From Pedobacter caeni (GTDB lineage Bacteria > Bacteroidota > Bacteroidia > Sphingobacteriales > Sphingobacteriaceae): a DNA stretch of 64,000 nucleotides. The notes under the pieces were generated by a model. The model was not told the origin of the DNA. It was given only the letters and a program-made list of their open reading frames with translations, and searched no databases. Below are positions 31,222 to 41,309 of this stretch, piece after piece; positions within the stretch are counted from its first letter, which is position 1, and the number at the start of each line of letters is the position of its first letter. The translations under genes and the position numbers were made by a program. The stretch lies in the NCBI RefSeq assembly GCF_900129215.1, contig NZ_FQUQ01000001.1, positions 372,001 through 436,000 of the forward strand, read 5' to 3'.

Positions 31222-34200
31222 ATGATTTTTTCTCCTTTGCCGGGGATTGCAAAATTGCATGCAATCTTCAGTTGGCGTAATTTACTGATTATGAGACTTG
31301 TATTGTTTTTAATGTTGGCAGTTTTTTTTCAATCTTATGCCACAGGATTTGCACAGAAAGTTACCATTTCGAAGAAAGAGGCTTCTCTGGAGTCTGTTTT
31401 CCGCGAAATCAGGCGACAGACACAGTACAATGTGATCTGTGATGCATCTATTATAAAAAGACAATATTCTGTTTCCTTAAACATAAAGGACGTGAGCGTG
31501 GAAACTGCGATTGCGGAATGCCTGAAAAGCTTACCCTTAACTTACCTGATAGAAGATAAGAATGTCATCATCCATGATAAGAAAAGTATGTTAACAGCTG
31601 CGGGTACTCAAAATGCGCTGATTAAAGGACTGGTCACCGATGTGAGCGGCGGCGTTTTACCTGGTGTAGCGGTGACTTCAAAATCTACAGGAAAGGCAAC
31701 CAAAACCGATTCAGATGGAACTTTTGTGATCGAGATCCTTCAATCTTCGGATGAGTTGACATTTAGTTATGTTGGTTTTAAAACGCAAACGGTAAAGGTA
31801 AGCGCAGGACAGAACCTGAAAATTGTGATGGAAGAGTCATTGGAACAATTGAAAGATGTAGTGGTGGTGGGATATGGAACACAAAAAAAGAAAGATGTGC
31901 TGGGTGCAGTAAGTGTGATCACTTCAGAAGAGTTTGAAGACAGGCCATCTACCAATATGGCTTATTCCATGCAGGGAAAAGCAGCGGGTGTACAAATTGT
32001 AAGACCCTCCGGGAAACCACAGGGAGGCTTTAGCATGCGGGTGAGGGGAACGACCTCCGTGACCGCAGGGAGCGAACCGCTATATGTGATAGATGGAGTG
32101 CCTACACAACTGGTCTATGACATCAACCCAAATGATATAGAAAGCATTTCCATATTGAAAGATGCTTCTTCTGCAGCCATTTATGGTGCTTCCGGTGCAA
32201 ATGGAGTGGTATTGATTACCACAAAAAGAGGAAGTGTAGGAAAGGCAAGATTGAATTTTACGGCTTATAGCGGATTAAGTAAAACAGGTAAAAAACTGAA
32301 GGTATTGGACAGGACAGGGTACTTGTCTTTAATGGATGAACTTGGGCAGGTGGCCAATTGGGATAATTTTACGGCAAATACCAACTGGCATGATGAGGTT
32401 TTCAGAACAGCTAACCTGCAGAATTACCAGTTAACAGTAGATGGTGGGACTGAGCAAACGAAGTACTACATCTCAGGAGCATATGCCAACGAACAGGGAG
32501 TGGTGAAATCAAATGCAGTTCAACGCGGAACTTTTAAAACCAACCTTGATCAAAAGATCAACGATGTGCTGACAGTAGGGACCAGTGTAAGTTATGCCCG
32601 CTGGTTTGACCGTAACATCGTAGATAATGTGGGTTCGGGCAATGCAGGAGTGATCATGAATGTGCTGACAGCCCCGCCGGTAATCGGCATCTATAATGAA
32701 GATGGAACTTTTACAGCAAACCCTTTGCGTTTGTCTTTCAATAATCCGGTCGCTTACATCGATGGTTCAGAAAACGGATACCATAACAGTCGCTTTTATG
32801 GGAACATATATGCCAATGTGAACATTGTAAAAGGCCTGAAATTCAGGACCATGTTTGGTTATGATAACTACAATAGTAAATACAATTATTTCTTAGATCC
32901 TTTTTCAACGGATTGGGGCCGGGTAAATAGAGGTATTGCTACTTTCTCCACGGAGCAAAGTGAATACTGGTTATCGGAAAATACCCTGGAGTATAAAACC
33001 ATTTTTAAAGAAAAACACGCTTTTGAAGCATTGGCTGGATTTACCTCTCAGAAAAAATATGGGGAGTCCAGTTCTATGCTGTCTAAAGGATTCAGTAGTA
33101 CTGCAGTGAAAACGGTAAATGGAGGATCCATTTTTGATAAGCCCAGTGCAACCAGAAGCCAGAGAAGTAACCTATCCTTACTGTCAAGAATAAGATATAC
33201 CTATGATGATAAATATTTACTATCGAGTAACTTCAGAGCAGATGCATCCTCAGTATTCGGACCGGATCACCGCTGGGGATATTTCCCTTCTTTGTCCGTA
33301 GGATGGAGAATCTCAAAAGAGAATTTCCTGAAAGACGTAGATCAAATTGACGACATAAAAATACGCTATGCCTGGGGTAGTGTGGGTAACGATGCAATCG
33401 GTGCCTATGGTTGGTATGGTCTGGTCTCTACCGGAAGCAATATTGTACAGGGTGGACAAGTCCATTCGGGAACCGTTCCCTCTACGCCGGAAAATAAACT
33501 GCTGCAATGGGAAGCCACGATACAAAACAATATCGGACTTGATGTGGCCTTATTTGGCAACAGGTTAAACCTGACCATTGATGCGTACCGGAAAAAAACT
33601 TCACACCTCTTACTGGATAAACCTGTTCCACTTTCCAGTGGTTTCTCAGGTGCATTACAAAACATCGGAAATTTAGAGAATAAAGGCCTGGAGTTTTTAA
33701 TCAGCTCTAAAAATACCACCAAAACTTTTAAATGGAATACCGATTTTAACATTTCATTTAACAGAAATAAAGTCGGCTATATTGGCGACCAGGATGTCCT
33801 GGACGGCTTTATTACCTTACGTCAGGAAGCCTCGCTGATTAGAGAAGGCCTGCCATTAGGTGTTTTCTATGGCTATATCGCCAATGGTGTAGATCCGCAG
33901 ACAGGAATGATGATTTATCAGGATTTAAATGGTGATCAGGTGATAGATGCGGCTGATAAAGCAGTGATCGGTAACCCCAATCCAAAATTCACTTATGGCT
34001 TGACGAATACCTTCGGATACAAAAACTGGAGCCTTTCTGTATTTATCCAGGGCGTTCAGGGAAATGATGTGTTTAATGCCACGAGAGTAGAAACAGAAGC
34101 GATGAACGATTTCAGAAATCAGTCTGTTGCGGTATTGGACAGATGGACAACACCTGGACAGATCACCGACATCCCTAAGGCAATCTATGGGAACGTGACG

Positions 34201-34476
34201 AACTCTGACATCTCTTCCCGCTTTGTGGAGAACGGTTCTTATGCCCGGTTAAAATCGGTTACACTGGGGTATTCCTTACCAAAGAGAATGCTGGGTAAAC
34301 TTGGTCTTTCCAATGCTTCAGTCTATCTGACAGGGGAAAACCTGCTTACGGTAACCAACTACTCCGGTTATGATCCGGAAGCCAGTGCCTATAGTGGCAA
34401 TGGCGCTTTTGGGATAGATTTTGGTTCTTATCCTCAGTCCCGTCAGGTAATTTTTGGTTTAAACGTTTCCTTCTAA
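31222..34476 (+). CDS. SusC/RagA-type TonB-dependent outer-membrane transporter (module 1)
   Basis: The 1084-residue protein has a signal region ending near residue 45 (FFQSYATGFAQ) and an STN domain (about 50-115, YNVICDASIIKRQYSVSLNI), which talks to FecR. The carboxypeptidase-like domain (KGLVTDVSGGVLPGVAV) is followed by a plug with the SusC signature (VVVGYGTQKKKDVLGAVSVI; GASGANGVVLITTKRG) and a 22-strand barrel that ends in QVIFGLNVSF, a terminal-Phe barrel signal. It imports oligosaccharides with the SusD protein encoded next. The leader contains CCTAAACCAAAC just before the start. Confidence 0.95.
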   Translation: MIFSPLPGIAKLHAIFSWRNLLIMRLVLFLMLAVFFQSYATGFAQKVTISKKEASLESVFREIRRQTQYNVICDASIIKRQYSVSLNIKDVSVETAIAECLKSLPLTYLIEDKNVIIHDKKSMLTAAGTQNALIKGLVTDVSGGVLPGVAVTSKSTGKATKTDSDGTFVIEILQSSDELTFSYVGFKTQTVKVSAGQNLKIVMEESLEQLKDVVVVGYGTQKKKDVLGAVSVITSEEFEDRPSTNMAYSMQGKAAGVQIVRPSGKPQGGFSMRVRGTTSVTAGSEPLYVIDGVPTQLVYDINPNDIESISILKDASSAAIYGASGANGVVLITTKRGSVGKARLNFTAYSGLSKTGKKLKVLDRTGYLSLMDELGQVANWDNFTANTNWHDEVFRTANLQNYQLTVDGGTEQTKYYISGAYANEQGVVKSNAVQRGTFKTNLDQKINDVLTVGTSVSYARWFDRNIVDNVGSGNAGVIMNVLTAPPVIGIYNEDGTFTANPLRLSFNNPVAYIDGSENGYHNSRFYGNIYANVNIVKGLKFRTMFGYDNYNSKYNYFLDPFSTDWGRVNRGIATFSTEQSEYWLSENTLEYKTIFKEKHAFEALAGFTSQKKYGESSSMLSKGFSSTAVKTVNGGSIFDKPSATRSQRSNLSLLSRIRYTYDDKYLLSSNFRADASSVFGPDHRWGYFPSLSVGWRISKENFLKDVDQIDDIKIRYAWGSVGNDAIGAYGWYGLVSTGSNIVQGGQVHSGTVPSTPENKLLQWEATIQNNIGLDVALFGNRLNLTIDAYRKKTSHLLLDKPVPLSSGFSGALQNIGNLENKGLEFLISSKNTTKTFKWNTDFNISFNRNKVGYIGDQDVLDGFITLRQEASLIREGLPLGVFYGYIANGVDPQTGMMIYQDLNGDQVIDAADKAVIGNPNPKFTYGLTNTFGYKNWSLSVFIQGVQGNDVFNATRVETEAMNDFRNQSVAVLDRWTTPGQITDIPKAIYGNVTNSDISSRFVENGSYARLKSVTLGYSLPKRMLGKLGLSNASVYLTGENLLTVTNYSGYDPEASAYSGNGAFGIDFGSYPQSRQVIFGLNVSF

Positions 34477-34485
34477 GTATATATT

Positions 34486-35964
34486 ATGAAAACGAAATTT
34501 AGATTTATGGTCTTTTTAATGATCATAACCACCATAGTAAGCTCTTGTAAAAAGTTTTTGGATGTTGCCCCGGAATCCGATGCAACTACAGGAAATGCCT
34601 ACCATACTGCAGCAGATGCAGACGCGGCATTAATAGGTGCTTATCAGACTTTATATACAGATTATTTTATCTGGGAAAACTTTGTGATGTATGATGTCCG
34701 CGCTGATAACGCCTATGCAGGTGGTGATGCCCAGGAGTTGTATCAATATGATGAGGTTTCTGTATCGCCCTTAAATTCCAGAATCCTGCTCACCTGGAAA
34801 CAATTGTACAATGGCATTGCAAAAGCGAACCTGATCATAGAAAAAGTTCCCGAAATCAAAGATCCTAAACTGGATGTGGACAACAGGAGGATCAACCTCA
34901 TTGCAGAAGCTAAGTTTTTACGCGCATTCTATTATTTTGAGCTGGTAAGGGCCTTTGGAGGTGTTCCGATTGTGAAAGAGTTCGGAAAAATAACGCCTGA
35001 TCAGGCCAACGTTAAAAGAGCTTCGGATGTAGAGGTGTATAATTTTATTGTGGAGGACCTGGAAGCTGCCCTGGCATTACCAACAGAATATGGAAGCGCC
35101 TCACTGAGCAAGTCTAAAGCAACAAGAGGGGCAGTATATGCATTGCTGGCCAAGGTTTATGCACAACGACCAGATCGCAATTACACTAAAGTGCTGGAGT
35201 ATTGTAATGAAGTAGCGAAGCTGGGCTATGGTCTGCATGACAGTTATGACCAGTTGTTTGATGGCTTGAATTACCATACCCGGGAAACGATTTTCCTGGT
35301 GCAGTTTATTGCAAACACTCCGGAAGCAAACTGGGGCCCGCAATTGCTGTTGCCACCTTCCATTTCCGGTGATGACTGGCGTAAATATGTAACTCCTTCG
35401 AAAAACTTAATTGCAGCCTATGATGCTGCCGGAGATAAACAAAGGAAGGCTGCTACTATTTTAATGGACGAGGTGGAATGGTCTGACGAATTCTGGAAAC
35501 CTTGTGCAACATCGGGCGAAATACCTTTCCCTTATAAATTCAGACATGCCAATGCCTGGGCCAGTGGAGACCATGTGTACCTGTTAAGGTATGATGATAT
35601 TCTGCTGCTGAAAGCGGAAGCCCTGAATGAGCTGAACAGAGGAGCGGAAGCACTGGAACCTTTAAATGCGATCAGAAAAAGAGTGGATCTGGATGACATT
35701 ACCACTACCAGCCAGCAGGAACTGAGGGACATCATTTTAAATGAAAGACGATTGGAGCTTGCCCTGGAAGGATACCGTTGGGATGACCTGATCAGGACAG
35801 GAAAGCTGGTCAGTACAATGAATAATTTACAGGAGTTTAAACTAACCTGCTCAGGAACGAGTACAAAAATGATTTATAATATGAACAACAATAAATCATT
35901 AATGCCTGTTCCTCAGGGAGAAATGAACCGGAATCCAAATCTGACACAGAATCCAGGCTTCTAA
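34486..35964 (+). CDS. SusD/RagB-type surface glycan-binding lipoprotein (module 1)
   Basis: The 492-residue protein has a lipoprotein signal (IITTIVSSCKKFLDV). SusD features include the TPR-like helices EAKFLRAFYYFELVRAFGGV and LLKAEALNELNRGAEALEPL, and the SusD C-terminal segment ILNERRLELALEGYRWDDLI. It forms the lid on the SusC transporter and binds glycan at the cell surface. The gene starts 9 bp after susC, so the pair is co-transcribed. The amino-sugar glycosidases that follow suggest an amino-sugar ligand. Confidence 0.95.
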   Translation: MKTKFRFMVFLMIITTIVSSCKKFLDVAPESDATTGNAYHTAADADAALIGAYQTLYTDYFIWENFVMYDVRADNAYAGGDAQELYQYDEVSVSPLNSRILLTWKQLYNGIAKANLIIEKVPEIKDPKLDVDNRRINLIAEAKFLRAFYYFELVRAFGGVPIVKEFGKITPDQANVKRASDVEVYNFIVEDLEAALALPTEYGSASLSKSKATRGAVYALLAKVYAQRPDRNYTKVLEYCNEVAKLGYGLHDSYDQLFDGLNYHTRETIFLVQFIANTPEANWGPQLLLPPSISGDDWRKYVTPSKNLIAAYDAAGDKQRKAATILMDEVEWSDEFWKPCATSGEIPFPYKFRHANAWASGDHVYLLRYDDILLLKAEALNELNRGAEALEPLNAIRKRVDLDDITTTSQQELRDIILNERRLELALEGYRWDDLIRTGKLVSTMNNLQEFKLTCSGTSTKMIYNMNNNKSLMPVPQGEMNRNPNLTQNPGF

Positions 35965-35984
35965 ACACCTAAATCTTATTCTTT

Positions 35985-38510
35985 ATGAGAACTTATTTTC
36001 CTGAAAAAGGATTACATAAGCTAATTGCGGTATGTGCAATCCTCTTTTGCTCCTGTTTTTGCAAAGCGGCGGATATTCATCAAAAGCTTGGCATCAAATG
36101 GCAACTGATTAAAACAGACAAGGATAGCCCGGGACAAGTTTCCCGGCTAACCTTGTACAACCTTTCTGATGAGGCGATACCCTGTAACAAATGGAGCTTG
36201 TGGTTCAATTTTATCCGGCAGATTAACCCGGAAAACGCGGATAAGCGCTTTAAAATTGAACATAAAAACGGGGATTTGTACAGGCTTGGTTTTGTAGATC
36301 AGAGCCTGTCCATTGCTGTCAGGGATTCGCTGGTGCTGGATTTTATGACCAACGACCGTCTGCCTAATTTTTCAGACGGACCATCGGGGATGTATTTGAC
36401 TTATCTGGAGGAAAAAGAGGTTAAAGGTTATACCATCGCTGATTTTTCCATCATCAGGCCGGTTTATGCAAATGATGAATTGCTGAAAAAACTGGCCAAA
36501 CAATATCAGCTGAATCTTTTAGCGGAAAATAGCAAGCCACAGACGAGCATTCCCTCTGTGCTGTCCCGGAAAGCGGGTAGAGGATCGTATCAGCTGAGCA
36601 GTCAAACGCTGCTGTATACCGATAAAGCTTTTGAGCAGGAAGGTCGGTATTTCCGGGATTTCATTCAGCAAATTTCGGGTATGGTGCTACCTGCAGCTCA
36701 GCAGCGCAAGCCTGCCAGGGGGATCAGCATCATTAAAGATGCGTCACTGGCGGAAGAGGAGTACCGGATTTTGGTGGATGCAAACGGAATTGTACTCAGT
36801 GCGTCGGGCAATAAGGGGGTGTTTTATGCCATTCAAACGATTAAATCACTCTTGTCGGGGGAAAACCGGACTGTAAAACGTCAAGCCCTTAAAATCCCTT
36901 TTCTGCGGATATTGGACAAGCCAAGATTCGCTTACAGAGGGCTGATGTTGGATGTGGCGAGGAATTTTCAAACCAAAGCCTCAGTGATGAAGGTGATTGA
37001 TGTGATGTCGAGGTACAAATTAAATACCCTTCACCTGCACCTGAATGACGATGAAGGCTGGCGTTTGGAAATACCGGCTTTACCGGAACTGACACAGGTT
37101 GGCGGAATTAGAAACGCCGGCTTTGCAACTGGAAATTCCCTGCAGCCTGCTTATGGCTCAGGAGCAGAAGGAAAGCAGTCTTTTTATTCGGTAGCTGATT
37201 ATATTGAAATACTGAAATACGCTGCGGCACGGCATATTGAGGTGATTCCTGAACTGGAAACACCGGGGCATGCCAGAGCTGCAGTCAAATCTATGGAAGC
37301 CCGTTATCGGAAATATATGGCCCTGGGTAAACGTATAGAAGCCAATGAGTATCTGTTAAATGATCTGGAGGACCGCTCGGTGTACAACTCTGCTCAGAAT
37401 TGGAATGACAATGTGATGAACGTGGCAAAGCCTTCTACTTACCGTTTCATTAGCACAGTGTTAGAAGCCATGAAAAACATATACGCTGCCGCAGGAAAGC
37501 CATTAAAGAGGGTGCATCTGGGTGGAGATGAAGTGCCTAAAGGGGTATGGGAAAAATCACCGGAGATCAGACGCTTGTCTGACAGCCTTGGAATGACTTC
37601 AGTAAATGAGATTTGGCCGTATTACATCCGGAAAATCGCGCATTTATGTAAGGAAAAGGATTTGGAATTACTGGGCTGGGAGGAAATGGGAATGCTGAAC
37701 AAAGGCAATGGAATGGAGGTCAATCCGGCTTTGGCTGATCAGGGAATCCAGCTGGATGTATGGAATAACCTGGTTGGAGATGGACAGGAAGATCTGGCTT
37801 ATAAGTTGGCGAATGCAGGCTATAAGGTTGTTTTTACCAGTGCGAACAACTTCTATTTTGACCTGGCATGGGCAGATGTTTATGAAGAACCCGGACATAG
37901 CTGGGCTGGATTTACAGACATCAGGAAAGCTTATTCTTTTTTGCCGGCCAATTATTTCCTGAATATTTCTAAAAACAATAGTGGTACAGATCTGGCACCC
38001 GGCTATTTTGATCAGAAAGTAAGGCTAACGGAACTTGGTAAGGCTAACCTTATTGGCATAAAAGGAGCATTGTGGACGGAGAAGGTCCCGGATCAGGAAA
38101 GAATGGAATATATGCTGTTTCCTCGTGTCATCGCACTGGCAGAAAGGGCCTGGGGAGCGGAACATTCCTGGGAAAAAGGGGAAGATTTTAACCGGGAAGA
38201 CTTTTCGAAAGATTATGCAGCCTTTATGAAGAAACTTGGAACGGATGAGCTGCCGAAATTAGAGCTGCTGAATGGCGGCTACGGGTACCGACTTCCTGCA
38301 CTGGGAATAAAGCTGGAGGGAGCATCATTATTCTGTAATGCAGAATACCCCGGAGCTGATATTTTTTACACGACTGATGGTAAAGCACCAACAGCAGCCT
38401 CGGCAAAATACAAGGGGGCGATAATTCTGGACAAAGAGAAAACCTATCAATTCAAAGTAATGACCAGTCGGGGGAGAGCTGGAGACATCATTACCCTAAA
38501 ATTCAACTAA
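35985..38510 (+). CDS. GH20 beta-N-acetylhexosaminidase with CHB_HEX domains
   Basis: The 841-residue protein has a signal peptide ending near FCKAADIH. A CHB_HEX N-terminal sugar-binding domain (about 30-170, IKWQLIKTDKDSPGQVSRLT), a GH20b alpha/beta domain (about 190-310) and the GH20 barrel (about 315-770) follow. Markers are YRGLMLDVARNFQ, LHLHLNDDEGWRLEIP and the catalytic pair D515-E516 in HLGGDEVPKGVW. A CHB_HEX C-terminal domain (YTTDGKAPTAASAKY) ends the protein. Substrate-assisted hydrolysis releases terminal beta-GlcNAc or GalNAc. The domain set resembles chitobiases, and chitobiose or N-glycan antennae are natural candidates. It lies 20 bp after susD. Confidence 0.94.
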   Translation: MRTYFPEKGLHKLIAVCAILFCSCFCKAADIHQKLGIKWQLIKTDKDSPGQVSRLTLYNLSDEAIPCNKWSLWFNFIRQINPENADKRFKIEHKNGDLYRLGFVDQSLSIAVRDSLVLDFMTNDRLPNFSDGPSGMYLTYLEEKEVKGYTIADFSIIRPVYANDELLKKLAKQYQLNLLAENSKPQTSIPSVLSRKAGRGSYQLSSQTLLYTDKAFEQEGRYFRDFIQQISGMVLPAAQQRKPARGISIIKDASLAEEEYRILVDANGIVLSASGNKGVFYAIQTIKSLLSGENRTVKRQALKIPFLRILDKPRFAYRGLMLDVARNFQTKASVMKVIDVMSRYKLNTLHLHLNDDEGWRLEIPALPELTQVGGIRNAGFATGNSLQPAYGSGAEGKQSFYSVADYIEILKYAAARHIEVIPELETPGHARAAVKSMEARYRKYMALGKRIEANEYLLNDLEDRSVYNSAQNWNDNVMNVAKPSTYRFISTVLEAMKNIYAAAGKPLKRVHLGGDEVPKGVWEKSPEIRRLSDSLGMTSVNEIWPYYIRKIAHLCKEKDLELLGWEEMGMLNKGNGMEVNPALADQGIQLDVWNNLVGDGQEDLAYKLANAGYKVVFTSANNFYFDLAWADVYEEPGHSWAGFTDIRKAYSFLPANYFLNISKNNSGTDLAPGYFDQKVRLTELGKANLIGIKGALWTEKVPDQERMEYMLFPRVIALAERAWGAEHSWEKGEDFNREDFSKDYAAFMKKLGTDELPKLELLNGGYGYRLPALGIKLEGASLFCNAEYPGADIFYTTDGKAPTAASAKYKGAIILDKEKTYQFKVMTSRGRAGDIITLKFN

Positions 38511-38521
38511 AAAACGCGATT

Positions 38522-40171
38522 ATGATCGAGAGAATTTTAAAAACGACACTGACCTTACTATTGATGTTGGCGGTGATCCAGACTTACTCCTGCAAAAAAG
38601 CTGCTGCAACAGCAGCCGAAGAGCCGAAGCCTGCTTTAGCAGGTAGCCACGCCATTATTCCCTTACCTCAATCGGTAGCCTATGCAGAAGAAGTGTTTGT
38701 GCTGGACAACGAGGTGAAGATCGTTGCGGATGGCCAGTATGCTACTGCAGTAAACCTGTTAAATAAAGACTTGAGTCAATTGGCAGGAATTAGTCTGATT
38801 GTCAGTGCTTCTGCTTCAGGAAAGGCGATTGTGTTGAAAGAGGATCCGGGCTTAAGTCCGGCGTCTTATGAGATTGCCATTAACAAGGATAAGATAAGTA
38901 TTACAGGTCGGAATAAGGAGTCTGTTTTTCATGGCATTCAGACTTTGAGGCAATACCTGTGGACGGCCAGTCAGGATAAGGCAGGCCGGAAAATCACGCT
39001 GAAAGCTGTGGTCATAAAAGATAAGCCTTCCTACGAATGGCGTGTTTTTAATCTGGATGTGGCGAGGAATTTTTATACGAAAGACTATGTAAAGAAGCTG
39101 ATAGACTGGATGGCTTTATATAAGTTAAATCGTTTGCACCTGCATCTGACCGATGATCAGGGCTGGAGAATACCGATCCCGAAATACCCTGGTTTAATTA
39201 CAGAAGGGAGCAGCAGACCATTTAATGAATACGATCTGGAGAACATCGAAAGGGCTAAATCCAATCCCATTTACACAATAGACAACAGGTTTGTCAGCAC
39301 CAGCAACGGGCAGAAAGTTTACAAGGCTGCTTATACGAGGGCGGATTTAGAAGAGATCGTTGCCTATGCGGCCTCAAATTATGTGGAGGTGATTCCGGAA
39401 GTAGATATGCCAGGACATATGTACGCAGCAATTAAGGCCTATCCATGGTTGTCTTCGGTTAATGCTGCGGGTTGGGGAAAAGAATTTTCATGGCCCATTT
39501 GTCCATGTAAACCTGATGTGATGCAGTTTGCCTATGATGTGCTGGATGAACTAATGGCTATTTTTCCTTCTAAATACATCCACATCGGAAATGATGAGGT
39601 AGATAAGACCACCTGGGAATCGAGTCCGGAATGCGCGCAATACATGCGTAGTAATAACCTCAGTAATGTTGGTCAGATCCAGAAACTTTTGATCACAAAC
39701 CTGCAGAATTACCTGCAAAGTAAAGGACGGAAAGCGATGGTCTGGGATGATGCCACTGAGGTTGGGGTAAATCCGGATGTGCCAGTTACTTATTGGAGGG
39801 ACTGGATTACACCGAATAGGGCACTGGCCAATGGCAATAGATTTATCATGACCCCATGGACCTGGTTCTATCTAAGCAGCACGCCTTCTGATGAGGCAAT
39901 CAGTACTTTATATAATTTTTCGCCTGCGCAGAGATTCGGGAATCTGTTTGATGACAGGATTGATGGGTATCAGGCTTGTGTGTTTACGGAAAACATCCCT
40001 TCTGAAGCTGCATTTGAATATTATGTTTACCCCAGGTTACAGGCTTTCGCAGAGCTGGTATGGGCTAACAACAGGAGGGAGATGAATTCCTTTGTCCAGC
40101 GATTGAAAACGCATTTGAAAACCATGGACAAGGAGGGAGTTCGATACAAAGTACCCGGATTTACAAAATAG
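38522..40171 (+). CDS. GH20 beta-N-acetylhexosaminidase, predicted lipoprotein
   Basis: The 549-residue protein begins with a lipoprotein signal (LAVIQTYSCKKAAAT). A GH20b domain covers about 45-165 and the barrel about 170-520. Markers are HLHLTDDQGWRIPIPKYP and the catalytic pair D358-E359 in HIGNDEVDKTTW. It lacks the CHB_HEX domains of the upstream enzyme and probably acts at the outer membrane while the larger one works in the periplasm; the split in location is inferred. It starts 11 bp after the first GH20 gene. Two GH20 enzymes in one transcript suggest two linkage specificities. Confidence 0.93.
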   Translation: MIERILKTTLTLLLMLAVIQTYSCKKAAATAAEEPKPALAGSHAIIPLPQSVAYAEEVFVLDNEVKIVADGQYATAVNLLNKDLSQLAGISLIVSASASGKAIVLKEDPGLSPASYEIAINKDKISITGRNKESVFHGIQTLRQYLWTASQDKAGRKITLKAVVIKDKPSYEWRVFNLDVARNFYTKDYVKKLIDWMALYKLNRLHLHLTDDQGWRIPIPKYPGLITEGSSRPFNEYDLENIERAKSNPIYTIDNRFVSTSNGQKVYKAAYTRADLEEIVAYAASNYVEVIPEVDMPGHMYAAIKAYPWLSSVNAAGWGKEFSWPICPCKPDVMQFAYDVLDELMAIFPSKYIHIGNDEVDKTTWESSPECAQYMRSNNLSNVGQIQKLLITNLQNYLQSKGRKAMVWDDATEVGVNPDVPVTYWRDWITPNRALANGNRFIMTPWTWFYLSSTPSDEAISTLYNFSPAQRFGNLFDDRIDGYQACVFTENIPSEAAFEYYVYPRLQAFAELVWANNRREMNSFVQRLKTHLKTMDKEGVRYKVPGFTK

Positions 40172-40206
40172 ATTAAGAAGATTTTATCAACCTAACCAAA
40201 TTAAGT

Positions 40207-41208
40207 ATGAAAAATTCAAGTAAACTTTTATCGATGCTGTTGCTGGCATCTGTTGTTCTTTTATTTTCCTGTAAAAAGGAAGGAGATTCAAGTGCGGTCA
40301 AAGCAGAGCGCAAAACAAGTGCAGAGAAGGTCTCTGCTGCTGCTCTGCCTGCGGTAACCGGTAAACTGGTTTTCCATAGGTATGAATGTTATGGATGCGC
40401 AGATACCCGTCTGTATATCTATAATTTTACGACAAACAGCCTGACCTGGGTGAGCCAGAACTGGAATCTGGATTATGCAATGAATGGACATTTTAATGAA
40501 GATGCCAGTAAAATGGTCTTTATGGCACAACCGGCAGGCTCTGGCGATTGGGACATCTTTATCTGGGATGTAGGTTCATCAAGTGCTCCGGTAAACCTGA
40601 CTGCAGGAAACGGTAAAAGAGATGAAGACCCTAAATTCTCGCCCAACGGTTATCGGATTGCCTTTAAACAGGATAACGATTTGCGCATCATGGAATTGAA
40701 CGGTACGATAACCAATATGGTTACTTCTACTGCTTCAATTGAAGAAGGAATGCCTTATTATTCGGACGATGCGACCGCTTTGATCTTTGCTCAGGGGGCA
40801 GGTAGTGGCTCTGATATTTACAAAATTAACATCAATGGAACGGGTAAGGTGGCATTGGCCAATGCTGCAAATATTCAGGAGTATTATCCCATTGTCTGGG
40901 GGGCGAATAAATATCTGTATTCCAGGTGGTTTAGCGCAGGGAATGGTCATGATCAGGTGTATTTAGGAAACTTCAATGGGACAGCACCTGTTCGTTTGCC
41001 ATTCAATACTTCGACCGCAGATTATTCAGATGCCTTTCCATGTGGTCCAAACCATGTGATCCTGTCGAGTACAAAGACCGGGGGATCTGGTCTTTACGAC
41101 TTGTATATTGCCAACATTACCACAGGAGAGATCCATTCTCTAAGCGATTATCATACGGGCATTAACAGCTCAGTTAATGAGCTGGGCGCTTGTTATAACA
41201 GTCATTAA
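40207..41208 (+). CDS. TolB-like beta-propeller lipoprotein
   Basis: The 333-residue protein has a lipobox LLFSCKKEG and PD40/WD40-like propeller blades such as EDPKFSPNGYRIAFKQDND and MPYYSDDATALIFAQGAGSG. It is the last gene of module 1, 35 bp after the second GH20 gene, where many utilisation loci encode a SusE/F-like surface glycan-binding protein. A role in glycan binding is inference from that position; propeller lipoproteins can also be inactive scaffolds. No catalytic residues are visible. A CCTAACCAAA leader motif precedes its ATG and a strong hairpin follows the stop. Confidence 0.8.
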   Translation: MKNSSKLLSMLLLASVVLLFSCKKEGDSSAVKAERKTSAEKVSAAALPAVTGKLVFHRYECYGCADTRLYIYNFTTNSLTWVSQNWNLDYAMNGHFNEDASKMVFMAQPAGSGDWDIFIWDVGSSSAPVNLTAGNGKRDEDPKFSPNGYRIAFKQDNDLRIMELNGTITNMVTSTASIEEGMPYYSDDATALIFAQGAGSGSDIYKININGTGKVALANAANIQEYYPIVWGANKYLYSRWFSAGNGHDQVYLGNFNGTAPVRLPFNTSTADYSDAFPCGPNHVILSSTKTGGSGLYDLYIANITTGEIHSLSDYHTGINSSVNELGACYNSH

Positions 41209-41215
41209 CCCTGGT

Positions 41216-41265
41216 ACAATGCCAATCCCGATTTTGGATTGGCATTGTTAAATGGTCTTTTGTTT
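41216..41265 (+). terminator. Strong hairpin ending module 1
   Basis: ACAATGCCAATCC (41216-41228) pairs perfectly with GGATTGGCATTGT (41236-41248), a 13-bp stem. T-rich sequence follows after several bases. Confidence 0.65.
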
Positions 41266-41274
41266 TTATTAAGC

Positions 41275-41282
41275 TATTTTTG
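41275..41282 (+). promoter_or_regulatory. Predicted -7 element (TATTTTTG) of the membrane orphan gene
   Basis: TATTTTTG fits TAnnTTTG and lies 27 bp before the ATG at 41310. The -33 box is not clear. Confidence 0.4.
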
Positions 41283-41309
41283 TGGTAAAAGAAGTTCGGA
41301 TCAATTGAT

